Under the pieces are notes generated by a model. That model had not been told where the DNA came from, did not search any database, and saw nothing but the letters and a program-made list of their open reading frames with translations. From positions 1 to 64,000 of the forward strand of contig PMYL01000049.1 in NCBI GenBank assembly GCA_003170825.1: a stretch of DNA of 64,000 nt, in the 5' to 3' direction. Below are positions 8,891 to 17,904 of this stretch, in pieces (the stretch's first letter is position 1; every line of letters starts with the position of its first letter). This DNA is from Acidobacteriaceae bacterium. GTDB taxonomy: Bacteria > Acidobacteriota > Terriglobia > Terriglobales > Acidobacteriaceae. Position numbers and translations under genes: made by a program.

Positions 8891-11173
8891 ATGGCCCACA
8901 CGTCCGCCGATGCCGCGAGTCTCTCTCCGTGGTGGAGGCACTCCGTCATCCTCGTAATGATCGCCGGCTTCTCGGTTCTATCCCTTGTCACAGTCTTGAC
9001 CTACACGAACGCTCCACCGATTCCCGAGCAGGCCGTGGATGCAACGGGCGCTGTGGTGTTCACCGGGGCCGACATCCTAATGGGCCAGGAGGTGTTCCTC
9101 AAGTACGGCCTTATGGAGCACGGGACCCTGTGGGGCCATGGGGCTTACTTAGGTCCTGATTACAGCGCGGAGTACCTGCACAGGCTCAGCGAGGTGACTC
9201 GGAACACGATTGCAACAGAAAAGTACGGCAAACTCTTTGCGCAGCTTTCTTTGGACCAGCAGAGCGTCGCATCCGCGCGGACGATCACTGAGCTCAAGGA
9301 AAACCGGTACGATCCGGCTTCGCGAACTCTCCGCCTTTCTTCCGGCGAGGTGGCAGCCTACCGCACAGAGCTTGGCGAATGGAGCGACTACTTCACCAGG
9401 AAGGACGCTGCTCCCGGGCTACCAGCCAACTATATTCACAACCCCGGGGAGCTAAAGGCTCTGACCACCTACTTCGCCTGGGCGGCCTGGGCAACAGCGG
9501 CGAATCGCCCTGGGAAGGATTACTCATACACCAACAACTGGCCCTACGAGCCCATGGCGGGAAACCTTCCTTCCACCGAGGCATATGTCTGGAGCGCCTT
9601 GAGTCTCATCACCCTCCTGTCAGGACTGGGTTTGATCCTCTTCGTCGTTGGCAAATTCGACTATCTGGGCTGGAAGAGCGAGGGCGCCGGCCCCCATTTT
9701 TTGCACTCTGCTCCCGCTGCTTTGAAGCTCACGCCCAGCCAGTGGGCCACAGGGTGGTTCTTCCTGGTCGTGGCCCTGCTCTTCCTGGCGCAATCGTTTC
9801 TTGGAGGCCTGATCGCTCACTATCGGGTGGAGACGGGAGCGTTTTACGGGGTCGACATCGCCCGTTGGCTGCCCTACACACTGGCGCGCACCTGGCACCT
9901 TCAACTCGCCATCTTCTGGATCGCCACGTCCTGGGTAGGCGGCGGTCTTTTCCTGGCTTCGTGGGTCGGCGGCGAAGAACCCAAACATCAGAAGATTGGC
10001 GTCTACGCGCTCCTCGGGGCGCTGGTGCTGGTCGTCGTCGGCAGCCTGGCAGGCGAAGCCCTCGGCATCAACGACAAGCTGGGGCATCTCTGGTTCTGGT
10101 TCGGCCACCAAGGTTCCGAGTACCTGGACCTCGGGCGCTTCTGGCAGATTCTGCTGGCAATTGGCCTTGTCTTCTGGCTGTTTCTGATGTTTCGGGCGCT
10201 CCGGCCCACCTTCAAAAACCCTGAAAAGCGCGAACTGTCCTCGCTCTTTATGTATACGGCCGTGGCCATCCCTGTCTTTTACCTGCCCGCCCTTTTCTAT
10301 GGCCCACAAACCAACTTTGCCGTCATCGACAACTGGCGCTTCTGGATCATCCATCTTTGGGTGGAGGGATTCTTTGAACTCTTTGCGACGGTGCTGGTGG
10401 CCATCATGTTCCACCAGATGGGCGTGGTCAGCACCAGGGCCGCCACGCGCCTGATCTACCTGGATGCCATCCTGTATCTCAGTGGCGGGATCATCGGCAC
10501 AGGCCACCATTGGTACTTCACAGGCCAGGGAACGCTCAACATGGGTCTGGCATCGTGCTTCTCCGCTCTGGAAGTTGTGCCTCTAACGCTTCTGACTCTG
10601 GACGCATGGGATTTCATCAAGCTGAGAAAGGCGAAGTGTTCCGAGTGCGGCGACGATTTTGCCTGGAACCAGAAGTGGTCCATCTATTTCCTCATGGCCG
10701 TGGGGGTTTGGAACTTCGTCGGCGCGGGGGTCTTCGGTTTCCTGATCAACCTGCCGATCGTCTCCTACTTCGAGGTGGGCACGTCGCTCACCGCCAATCA
10801 CGCGCATGCCGCAATGTTCGGTGTCTTTGGGATGTTGGCCTTAGCCGTCATGGTCTTCTGCCTGAGGGCCATGCAATCCGACGCTACATGGAAGGAGACG
10901 GAGAAGTTCGTCCGGTTTGGCTTCTGGGGCGTCAATGTGGGCCTCGCGCTCATGATCATCCTGGATCTGTTCCCCGGAGGAGTAATTCAGCTCTGGGATT
11001 CGGTCGCCAACGGGTATTGGCACGCGCGCCGCCTGACATTTCTGATGGGCGGCATCTACCACAAGCTGGAATGGCTGCGCATGGTGGGGGATATGGTCTT
11101 CCTCTTCGCCGGCGCCCTGCCCATCACGCTCGGCGCGTTGCGCAGTATATGGAAAAGAGATCTCTCAGCCTGA
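8891..11173 (+). CDS. norZ: Quinol-dependent nitric oxide reductase (qNOR, NorZ)
   Basis: This 760-residue protein reduces 2 NO to N2O using quinol in the cytoplasmic membrane. The length and layout fit qNOR: one N-terminal helix, a periplasmic cytochrome-c-like domain without heme-binding CxxCH (about residues 35-220), then about 12-13 helices of the heme-copper oxidase core. Active-site features visible are HLWVEGFFE, with the NOR-type glutamates, GTGHHWYFTG with paired FeB histidines, and NHAHAAMFGVFGM for the heme ligands. The start is the ATG at 8891 after GAAGGAGA. Cupin genes lie on both sides, the downstream one degenerate. With no nitrite reductase in the window, the likely role is detoxification of external NO. 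Confidence 0.95.
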   Translation: MAHTSADAASLSPWWRHSVILVMIAGFSVLSLVTVLTYTNAPPIPEQAVDATGAVVFTGADILMGQEVFLKYGLMEHGTLWGHGAYLGPDYSAEYLHRLSEVTRNTIATEKYGKLFAQLSLDQQSVASARTITELKENRYDPASRTLRLSSGEVAAYRTELGEWSDYFTRKDAAPGLPANYIHNPGELKALTTYFAWAAWATAANRPGKDYSYTNNWPYEPMAGNLPSTEAYVWSALSLITLLSGLGLILFVVGKFDYLGWKSEGAGPHFLHSAPAALKLTPSQWATGWFFLVVALLFLAQSFLGGLIAHYRVETGAFYGVDIARWLPYTLARTWHLQLAIFWIATSWVGGGLFLASWVGGEEPKHQKIGVYALLGALVLVVVGSLAGEALGINDKLGHLWFWFGHQGSEYLDLGRFWQILLAIGLVFWLFLMFRALRPTFKNPEKRELSSLFMYTAVAIPVFYLPALFYGPQTNFAVIDNWRFWIIHLWVEGFFELFATVLVAIMFHQMGVVSTRAATRLIYLDAILYLSGGIIGTGHHWYFTGQGTLNMGLASCFSALEVVPLTLLTLDAWDFIKLRKAKCSECGDDFAWNQKWSIYFLMAVGVWNFVGAGVFGFLINLPIVSYFEVGTSLTANHAHAAMFGVFGMLALAVMVFCLRAMQSDATWKETEKFVRFGFWGVNVGLALMIILDLFPGGVIQLWDSVANGYWHARRLTFLMGGIYHKLEWLRMVGDMVFLFAGALPITLGALRSIWKRDLSA

Positions 11174-11174
11174 A

Positions 11175-11280
11175 CAAGGCATCTTGAGCAATGTCCTGCA
11201 CAAGGACGAGTATGTGAATATCACAGCCTTTGGATTTGCGGCAGGGCAGGAATTGTCCGCGCAGCACTTTTTCACACCCC
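11175..11280 (+). pseudogene. Truncated cupin remnant (copy of the gene at 8208)
   Basis: Read in the right frame immediately after the norZ stop, this segment gives GILSNVLHKDEYVNITAFGF followed by AAGQELSA. This closely matches residues about 19-46 of the intact cupin at 8208-8513 (GVLSRVLHKDDKVNVTLFGF, SSGQELSA). There is no start codon, and the rest of the cupin fold is missing before the DUF488 gene. The simplest reading is a decayed duplicate whose ends were lost. Confidence 0.75.
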
Positions 11281-11320
11281 ACTGTATGCAGATGAGTACG
11301 TACCCGGAGGAGAATACGCA

Positions 11321-11686
11321 ATGATTAAGCTCAAGCGTGTTTACGAAATATCTACCAGCATAGATGGAGCCCGCTTTCTCGTTGAGCGCTTATGGCCGCG
11401 AGGGGTGAAGAAGTCTTCACTGGAAATCAAAAAATGGTTGAAAGATGCCGCTCCAAGCGCTACTCTTCGGAAATGGTTTCACCACGATCCGGCGCAGTGG
11501 AATGAGTTCCGCCGGCGTTACTTCATCGAGCTCAAAGAAAATCCAGATTCGTGGCATCCACTCTTGGACGCAGCACGTAACGGCACGGTGACTCTGATCT
11601 ACAGTTCTCATGATTCTGAGCACAACAACGCTGTCGCGTTGAAGGAATTCCTGATCCAATGTCTCCATCCGGAAACCACTGGGTAA
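11321..11686 (+). CDS. DUF488 family protein
   Basis: A 121-residue protein with the DUF488 hallmarks: VYEISTSIDGARFLVERLWP at the N-terminus, then RGVKKSS, a central WFHHDPAQWNEFRRRY, and LIYSSHDSEHNNA near the C-terminus. DUF488 proteins are small cytosolic proteins without an established activity. Some occur with oxidative or nitrosative stress genes. A good GGAGGAG precedes the ATG. It is the last plus-strand gene before the convergent ClC gene. Confidence 0.88.
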   Translation: MIKLKRVYEISTSIDGARFLVERLWPRGVKKSSLEIKKWLKDAAPSATLRKWFHHDPAQWNEFRRRYFIELKENPDSWHPLLDAARNGTVTLIYSSHDSEHNNAVALKEFLIQCLHPETTG

Positions 11687-11819
11687 TTCTACGGTTACTC
11701 GGGAATTGCCGGACCGACTCGTGCAAGTTGAAGTAAGCGCAACACGCTTCACAGTTTGCGGCATCTAGCCTTATTCCACAGCCACAGGTTACACCGGCAT
11801 CATGCGAGGGCGATAACTC

Positions 11820-13619
11820 TTACTTGGTCGCCGGGGTCGATTCTCTGGCGCCTCGGAACGGCAGACGGATGCGCAGGACACGCTCGCGGCTGCGCTCCTC
11901 CGCGAGATTGCGAGAGTGCGCGCCCAGTAGGTCCTCGCTGGAAACCATTCCTACGATCCTTCGCTCTTCGTAGCTGTCCACTACTGGCATCCGCGTGCAG
12001 CCTGTCTCTGCCATGCGATAGACGGCGGTTCGCAGCGGCTCGTCCGCAACTGCCACCACGGGGCTGCCGCGCGCAACGTCGGACATCAGAGTCCGTTCGC
12101 CACTGTAAGCGGCCAGGTCCTTGCGCGTGATAACCCCGCTGAGGCGGCGGTCTGCGTCGATGACTGGATAGAGGTGCTGCCCGCGAGCGGGATGGCCATT
12201 CTTCAACAATCTCCGTGCCTCGTCGACAGAGCCGCTCGCCTCGAACGCGATCAGCCTGGTGCGCATCACCTCGCGGACGAACAGGGCTTCCAGCGGATCC
12301 ACGCTGTACTCGCGGCTAAGATGAAACCCGCGGCGCGCCACTTTCTCCGTGAGAATAGAGCGCTTCAGCACCAGCACCGTAAAGGTGTGAGCAATGACGG
12401 CGGCAACGATCAGAGGCAGAATCATGTTGACGTCGTGTGTCAGTTCGATCGCGAATACGATTCCCGTGAGTGGCGAGCGCATGGTGCCGCCAAGAATCGC
12501 TCCCATGCTGACGAGTGGCCAGAACCCGGCGCCTGCCGCGGGAAGGAATGACGCTTCGAGGCCGCCCAACGCGCCGCCCATCATCAGCAGCGGCGCCAGA
12601 ACGCCGCCCGATGTTCCCGACCCCAGCGATACCGCCCAGATGGTGGATTTCACCAGCAGGATGCCCAGCAGCAGGCCGAGGGCTCCATTGCCTTGAAGCA
12701 ACGAGCCAATGGTGTCGTAACCGACGCCGAGGGCCTGCGGGAAAATCATGCCTCCCAACCCAATCGCCAAGCCTCCGATGGCCGGCCACCACATCCAGTG
12801 AATGGGCAGCTTGGCGAAGGCGTCCTCGGCCGCGTAGACTGCGCCGGTAAGCAACGCGGACAGCGCCCCGGCGAGAACGCCGCAGATAACGCAGCCCATG
12901 AGCCCTGCCGGGCCGATGAATACTGGGTGCGGCGGCGTGGGAAACAGCGGGCCGAGGCCGATAAGGTATCGCCGCGCGGCTCCCGCGGTAGCGCTGGCCA
13001 ACGCCACCGGAATGAGGCTGCGCGGCTTCCATTCGAAGAGCAACAGCTCGACTGCAAGCAGAATCGCCGACAACGGCGCGGCGAATGTCGCGGACATGCC
13101 CGCCGCCGCCCCGGCCACGAGCAGGGTCTTCCGTTCAGCGCTGGTGAGATGAAAGAACTGCGCGATCATCGACCCGAATGCGCCGCCGGTCATGATGATG
13201 GGGCCTTCCGCGCCGAAGGGTCCGCCGGTTCCGATGGACAGCGCCGCCGACAAGGGCTTGAGAATGGCCAGCCGCGGCTGCACCTTGCTGCCGCCGATCA
13301 GGATGGATTCGAGGGCCTCCGGTATGCCGTGCCCGCGAATCCGTTCCGAGCCGTAGCGCGCCATGAGGCCGATGATCAAGCCGCCGGCGACAGGCACCAG
13401 CACAGCCCACCAGCCCATATGATTCCCTGCGGGCGAAACCAGTGCGCTGCCGAGACGCTGGTAGTAAAAGAGATTGGTGAAGAACCCGATCAGGCGTAAC
13501 AGCGCCAGCGCCACGCACGCCCCAACCAACCCGATCACGATGGCCATCCCGGCGATGGGCAGCACGCGAATGGTGGTAGTGAAGTCCCCCAGCTTTTCAA
13601 GTTCGGGTGAGCGTTTCAT
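11820..13619 (-). CDS. ClC-type chloride channel/antiporter with C-terminal CBS pair
   Basis: A 599-residue membrane protein. The N-terminal two-thirds (about residues 15-430) is a ClC core with the anion-pathway motifs GHGIPEA (family GSGIP), GPFGAEGPI carrying the gating glutamate (family GREGP), and GSGTSGGVLAP (family GIFAP). Residues about 445-580 form two CBS domains that usually bind adenine nucleotides and gate the channel. The first motif has His where many ClC proteins have Ser, which may alter anion preference. The start codon overlaps the stop of the upstream MarR gene (4-base overlap), so the two are an operon. The transported anion (chloride, nitrate or fluoride) is not determined. 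Confidence 0.9.
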   Translation of the reverse strand: MKRSPELEKLGDFTTTIRVLPIAGMAIVIGLVGACVALALLRLIGFFTNLFYYQRLGSALVSPAGNHMGWWAVLVPVAGGLIIGLMARYGSERIRGHGIPEALESILIGGSKVQPRLAILKPLSAALSIGTGGPFGAEGPIIMTGGAFGSMIAQFFHLTSAERKTLLVAGAAAGMSATFAAPLSAILLAVELLLFEWKPRSLIPVALASATAGAARRYLIGLGPLFPTPPHPVFIGPAGLMGCVICGVLAGALSALLTGAVYAAEDAFAKLPIHWMWWPAIGGLAIGLGGMIFPQALGVGYDTIGSLLQGNGALGLLLGILLVKSTIWAVSLGSGTSGGVLAPLLMMGGALGGLEASFLPAAGAGFWPLVSMGAILGGTMRSPLTGIVFAIELTHDVNMILPLIVAAVIAHTFTVLVLKRSILTEKVARRGFHLSREYSVDPLEALFVREVMRTRLIAFEASGSVDEARRLLKNGHPARGQHLYPVIDADRRLSGVITRKDLAAYSGERTLMSDVARGSPVVAVADEPLRTAVYRMAETGCTRMPVVDSYEERRIVGMVSSEDLLGAHSRNLAEERSRERVLRIRLPFRGARESTPATK

Positions 13620-14047
13620 GCGCCGCCCAGCACTTTGCTTAGCGCGTTCATCAATTCGGGGCCTCCGGCCCGCAGTTCGTCATGATGCGCAACCGACAAT
13701 TTGTGCAGCATCGTTTCCCCCTTCTTCGTGAGCCGAACGTAGACCTCGCGGTGATCTTCTTCTGCTGATACTCGCTGCACCGCGCCGTGTTCGGCCAGCC
13801 GGTTCACCAGTTCCACGGCGCTGTGATGGCGGATCAGCATCCGCGCGGCAAGCTCACCAATAGTGGGCTTCACGCCCCTCGGCAGGCCTTTGATGGCCAG
13901 CAGGAGCTGGTGCTGCTGCGCCTTGATCCCGCTGGTGCGCGCCTGATCTTCACTGAACCGCAGGAACCGGCGAATCTGATAGCGGAATTCCGCCAGCGCT
14001 TGAAACTCACGGGATTTAAGCCGCGTCGTCCTTGCTGCCACAGACAT
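13616..14047 (-). CDS. MarR family transcriptional regulator
   Basis: A winged-helix protein of 143 residues from the chosen ATG; an upstream in-frame ATG at 14074 would give 152. The DNA-binding region reads PTIGELAARMLIRHHSAVEL, with the beta-wing EEDHREVYVRLTKKG. MarR proteins are usually dimeric repressors released by small ligands. It overlaps the ClC gene by 4 bases and is divergent from cydA with about 290 bases between them, so it could control the channel, itself and possibly cydAB. The ligand is unknown. Confidence 0.85.
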   Translation of the reverse strand: MSVAARTTRLKSREFQALAEFRYQIRRFLRFSEDQARTSGIKAQQHQLLLAIKGLPRGVKPTIGELAARMLIRHHSAVELVNRLAEHGAVQRVSAEEDHREVYVRLTKKGETMLHKLSVAHHDELRAGGPELMNALSKVLGGA

Positions 14048-14341
14048 ATCGTAGCACGATATTCCTTCGAACATCAGTCGATGCCGCCGGCCCGGAATCG
14101 GGAACGGCTGCCGGCAGCGCGGTGAATCGGGCCGTACAATCAGTCGAGCGAAGGTGGTCGGGAGTGAACTTGCTCGGAAATGGGAAAAGTAATTGGAAAT
14201 GTTGTATTAATCGAATAGTGTGCCGAACGAGAACCGTCAGTCTTTCCGGCTTGTCTTGGCGAAGACCTGCCGTGTGGCATTTCGGCGGCGCAGTGATCGT
14301 GCCACATTCCAGCCGTGCACGTACTGGAAAAGGAGTTCCCG

Positions 14342-15691
14342 ATGACCGCTGAATTGATCCACCGTCTGCACTTTGCCTTTACCATCACATTCCACTATCT
14401 CTTTCCTCAACTCACCATGGGCCTGGCGCTTCTGATCGTGGTGCTCAAGTCCGTCGCTCTCAAAACCGGCAGCGAGCAGTGGGACCGCGCCGCTCGCTTC
14501 TGGGGGCGCATCTTCGCCATCAACTTCGTCTTTGGCGTCGTAACCGGCATCCCTATGGAGTTCGAGTTCGGCACCAACTGGGCGCGTTTCGCGCGGCTGT
14601 CCGGCGGTGTCATTGGCCAACCTCTGGCCATGGAAGGAGTTTTCAGCTTCTTTCTGGAGTCGGCCTTTCTGGGCCTATTTCTTTATGGCGAAAAGCGGAT
14701 ATCCAAACTCATGCATTGGTTTTCGGCAGTGATGGTCTTTGTGGGTTCATGGGTATCGGGGTTCTTCATCATCGTCACCGATGCCTGGATGCAGCATCCA
14801 GTGGCCTATGATCGCCTGCCCAATGGGCAATTCGAGGTGCTCAGCTTCTGGCAATTGCTCCTCAACCCCTGGGCATTGCTCCAATATGCACACAATATGA
14901 CCGGCGCAGTCATCACCGGCTCATTCGTAATGGCCGCCGTAGGCGCATTTTATCTTCTGGAAGGGCGGCTGGACGAGTATGGCCGCGTTTTTCTCAAGGT
15001 TGGCGTCATCGCCGGATTGGTTGCCTCGATCCTCATCATCTTCCCCACCGGCGACCTGCACGGCAAGTATGTGGCCCGCAACCAGCCGGCTGCGATGGCC
15101 GGGATGGAAGGTCTTTTCAAGACCGAGAACGGCGCGGGAATGGTGCTCATCGGCCAGCCCAATGAGGACACCGGCCAGATCGACAACCCCATCGTCGTCA
15201 ACGACGCACTGAGCTTCCTGATCTACGGCACCACCAAGGCCGAAGTCAAGGGCCTCGACCAGATTCCACACGACCAGTGGCCTACCGCCCTGCCGCTGCT
15301 CTTCTACGCCTACCACATCATGGCTGGCCTCGGAACCTGGTTTGCGCTGCTCATGATCGTCTCCGCGTTTCTGCTCTGGCGCGAGCGGCTTTACACAGCG
15401 CGGTGGGCTTTGTGGGCGCTGCTGCTCAGCTTCCCTCTGCCTTACATCGCCAACACCGCTGGATGGATGACCGCCGAGCTTGGCCGCCAGCCCTGGCTCA
15501 TCTACGGACTGATGCGCACCAGCGAAGGCTACTCGAACACCGTCTCGGCCAGCAATGGTCTGTTTACTTTGCTCGGCTTCATGGGGCTGTATCTGCTGCT
15601 GGGCATCCTCTTTACCGTTCTGATTTATCGCGAAATCAGCAACGGGCCGGAGCCAAAGCTTCCTGCCGTTGAAGCGATTCAAGCAGATTGA
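14342..15691 (+). CDS. cydA: Cytochrome bd quinol oxidase subunit I
   Basis: A 449-residue membrane subunit carrying hemes b558, b595 and d. Visible are HRLHFAFTITFHYLFPQ (N-terminal conserved His), GVVTGIPMEFEFGTNWARF, MEGVFSFFLESAFLGLFLYG, a short Q-loop region, and LPYIANTAGWMTAELGRQPW near the end. The ATG at 14342 follows AAAAGGAG. The Q-loop is short, as in the non-E. coli type. It is followed by cydB after 45 bases. Cytochrome bd resists NO and works at low O2, in keeping with the neighbouring NO-defence genes. Confidence 0.95.
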   Translation: MTAELIHRLHFAFTITFHYLFPQLTMGLALLIVVLKSVALKTGSEQWDRAARFWGRIFAINFVFGVVTGIPMEFEFGTNWARFARLSGGVIGQPLAMEGVFSFFLESAFLGLFLYGEKRISKLMHWFSAVMVFVGSWVSGFFIIVTDAWMQHPVAYDRLPNGQFEVLSFWQLLLNPWALLQYAHNMTGAVITGSFVMAAVGAFYLLEGRLDEYGRVFLKVGVIAGLVASILIIFPTGDLHGKYVARNQPAAMAGMEGLFKTENGAGMVLIGQPNEDTGQIDNPIVVNDALSFLIYGTTKAEVKGLDQIPHDQWPTALPLLFYAYHIMAGLGTWFALLMIVSAFLLWRERLYTARWALWALLLSFPLPYIANTAGWMTAELGRQPWLIYGLMRTSEGYSNTVSASNGLFTLLGFMGLYLLLGILFTVLIYREISNGPEPKLPAVEAIQAD

Positions 15692-15736
15692 TCCGATCCG
15701 CATTGGGCTAAACAGAAGAATATCGGGAGTTTCATC

Positions 15737-16780
15737 ATGATGGGTTTCATTTGGTTCTGGCTGGTTGCCGTAATGATTGTGGGCTATGTGGTGCTCGACG
15801 GCTTTGATTTGGGCGTGGGCGTGCTGCACCTGTTTCTGGTCCGCACCGAGGCCGAGCGCCGCGCCACACTCGCCAGCATCGGCCCCGTATGGGACGGCAA
15901 CGAAGTCTGGCTGCTGGCTGGCGGCGGCACGCTCTACTTTGCCTTTCCACTGCTTTATGCCTCGGCCTTCAGCGGCTTTTATCTGCCCCTGATGATCGTA
16001 CTCTGGCTGCTGATCCTGCGCGGCGTGAGCCTGGAGTTGCGCAATCACCTTGAAGTCGGCGTCTGGCGAGTGTTGCTCGATGGCCTCTTTGGTCTATCCA
16101 GCGCTCTACTCACAATATTCTTCGGCGCCGCCCTCGCCAACGTGCTGCGCGGCGTTCCGCTACAAGCTGATGGCTACTTTTTCCTACCCCTGTGGACCAA
16201 TTGGCAACCCGGCCCGCATCCCGGCATTCTCGACTGGTACACAGTCATCGGCGGCCTGCTGGCGCTCGTTGCTCTCACACTTCACGGCGCTCTCTGGCTC
16301 ACCATCAAAACCTCCGGCGAACTGGAAGACCGCGCCCGCCGCGTCGTCACTCCACTCTGGTTTGTGCTGGTCGCCCTCACAGCGGTCAGTCTCGCTGCCA
16401 CCATCGCCGTGCGCCCGGCCAGCCTGAACAACTACTTCAATTACCCGGCAACCTTCATCGTTCCCATCGGCGTTGTCGCGTCGCTCGGCGGCATCTGGCT
16501 CTTCAATCGCAAGGTCCAGCCGGTCAAAGCGTTTTTGTCCTCGTGCCTCTATCTGTTCTTCATGCTGGCCGGCGCATGTTGGGGCCTTTATCCCACGCTG
16601 CTTCCCGCCACCACCGGCGCCGATCGCGACATTACCCTCAGCCGCGCCATCTCCGGTCCGCACACGCTCGCCGTCGGTTTGGTCTGGTGGGGCTTCGGCA
16701 TGGTGCTGGCCATCGGTTACATTGTCTTCGTGTATTCCAAGTTTCGCGGCAAGGTGGATTTGCGCGCGGGCGGGCACTGA
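15737..16780 (+). CDS. cydB: Cytochrome bd quinol oxidase subunit II
   Basis: A 347-residue polytopic membrane protein typical of CydB. It has VVLDGFDLGVGVLHLF near the N-terminus, GPVWDGNEVWLLAGGGTLYF, LRGVSLELRN and a C-terminal GFGMVLAIGYIVFVY helix. Two adjacent ATG codons (15737 and 15740) are possible starts. No CydX-like small subunit or CydCD exporter is recognised downstream before the gene-poor region. Confidence 0.95.
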   Translation: MMGFIWFWLVAVMIVGYVVLDGFDLGVGVLHLFLVRTEAERRATLASIGPVWDGNEVWLLAGGGTLYFAFPLLYASAFSGFYLPLMIVLWLLILRGVSLELRNHLEVGVWRVLLDGLFGLSSALLTIFFGAALANVLRGVPLQADGYFFLPLWTNWQPGPHPGILDWYTVIGGLLALVALTLHGALWLTIKTSGELEDRARRVVTPLWFVLVALTAVSLAATIAVRPASLNNYFNYPATFIVPIGVVASLGGIWLFNRKVQPVKAFLSSCLYLFFMLAGACWGLYPTLLPATTGADRDITLSRAISGPHTLAVGLVWWGFGMVLAIGYIVFVYSKFRGKVDLRAGGH

Positions 16781-17187
16781 GCATTTTCAAGAACTCGCTT
16801 GTGGCCTACACTGCTATGTGGGATGCATTACAGCAACAACGAAGTCAAGGGTGGCGTTGTCCGCGAAAATCCGGTCAGACGAAGCCGAGCCCGCAGGCTG
16901 TGGCGGGTCCACCGTCAAGGGGCGAGAATGAAGTATGGCCGGTTTTTCGCCGCAACGCTTCGATACTGGGCCACTTTTCCCCATCTCTTCGTCAATCGTC
17001 GCTAGGTTACACCCGGTAGCCGTCGCTCCTCATTCCTCGATCTGGAAAAAAATGGTTTCCGTCGCCACCGTCCCGGTAGTGTTAACAGGCCCTAGTATTC
17101 ATTGCGAGAAGAACGGCCCAATCACAGATCGTTTCATCGCCTATGACGCTGAAGAACCGGTGTTAAGATAGCCTCAACATCGTCCAC

Positions 17188-17391
17188 CTGGTGCAAACCC
17201 AGAGGGTCGGCCCTCAGGTTACCTCGACCGTAAGCGGCTGATAAACAAGAGCCAATGGCGGTGACCAGGGCAATGTAGACGATTCTGTAACTGCGATTTC
17301 CTCACAAATCCACAACATTCAACAAGCGACTGGTCGTAAGCCGTTGATTTTACAAGGTATGCTAGGGGTAGGGACTCTGGTCCCGAACCAG
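17188..17391 (+). repeat. About 204-base imperfect direct repeat, left copy
   Basis: This stretch matches 21625-21827 in the same orientation along its full length, with scattered substitutions and small indels. It opens with CAAACCCAGAGGGTCGGCCC in both copies and closes with TCCCGAACCAG. The two copies enclose the VWA/choice-of-anchor gene. Read on the minus strand both contain a short conserved frame (SCLSAAYGRGNLRADPLGLH), which may mean a duplicated gene fragment or simply coincidence. Confidence 0.85.
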
Positions 17392-17495
17392 CTTTTCCCG
17401 CTTGTTGAAAATTGTAGAAATCGCTTGAAAACAAGTGCTTTCGATTAAATACGTTGCGGCCATCTCATTGAAAGCTATTGTTCTGGAATGTTCTA

Positions 17496-17530
17496 GGGTG
17501 CTTTGGCCGCTACGATTTCGACTACTGTCG
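17496..17530 (+). repeat. 35-base direct repeat, copy B
   Basis: Partner of the repeat at 2-36, 32 of 35 bases identical by my count. It lies between the 204-base repeat and the VWA gene. No inverted ends or target-site duplications are apparent around it. Confidence 0.6.
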
Positions 17531-17904
17531 AATTCATCCTGGGGAATGACCGATGGCAATTCGACGAGACACAGAACAACATCAATCTTGCCGTCACAGA
17601 GGACGGCCAAAGCGATTGAGTGCTGCGACAATCAAGAATGCAATAAAGAACAACACCAAGGCAGGCCAGACCTGTGACCATCCTGTTTTGTCGTGCAATT
17701 TGAGGTAACGAAGGAGTGAACTCGCTGGACTGCTTGTATCGCAAATCTTAAAAGCCGGGAAGGTTGACAGGCTGTTGTCTTGCTCGTATAAAAAGAGTCC
17801 AGGGCACAAAGTGTCTACTGATCGTCATCAGTTCACTCCAGGCCTTTCTCCCCAGTCCCGCACCCATAAGGTTTCAGCCCTGACATTCCAAGGAGGTATT
17901 CGTT

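Larger units (their letters stand above)
16781..17904. other. Gene-poor region with repeats
   Basis: This 1.1-kb stretch contains no gene I can defend. It holds the first copy of a 204-base direct repeat (17188-17391) and one copy of the 35-base repeat (17496-17530). The open frames around 16800-17000 have an arginine-rich composition that could be decayed transposase, but I cannot name a family. The last bases carry a strong AAGGAGG for the following gene. Confidence 0.5.

Noticed and set aside
16790-17010. Arginine-rich frames after cydB as a transposase remnant
   Set aside because: No transposase motif or DDE residues could be identified; composition alone is not enough.
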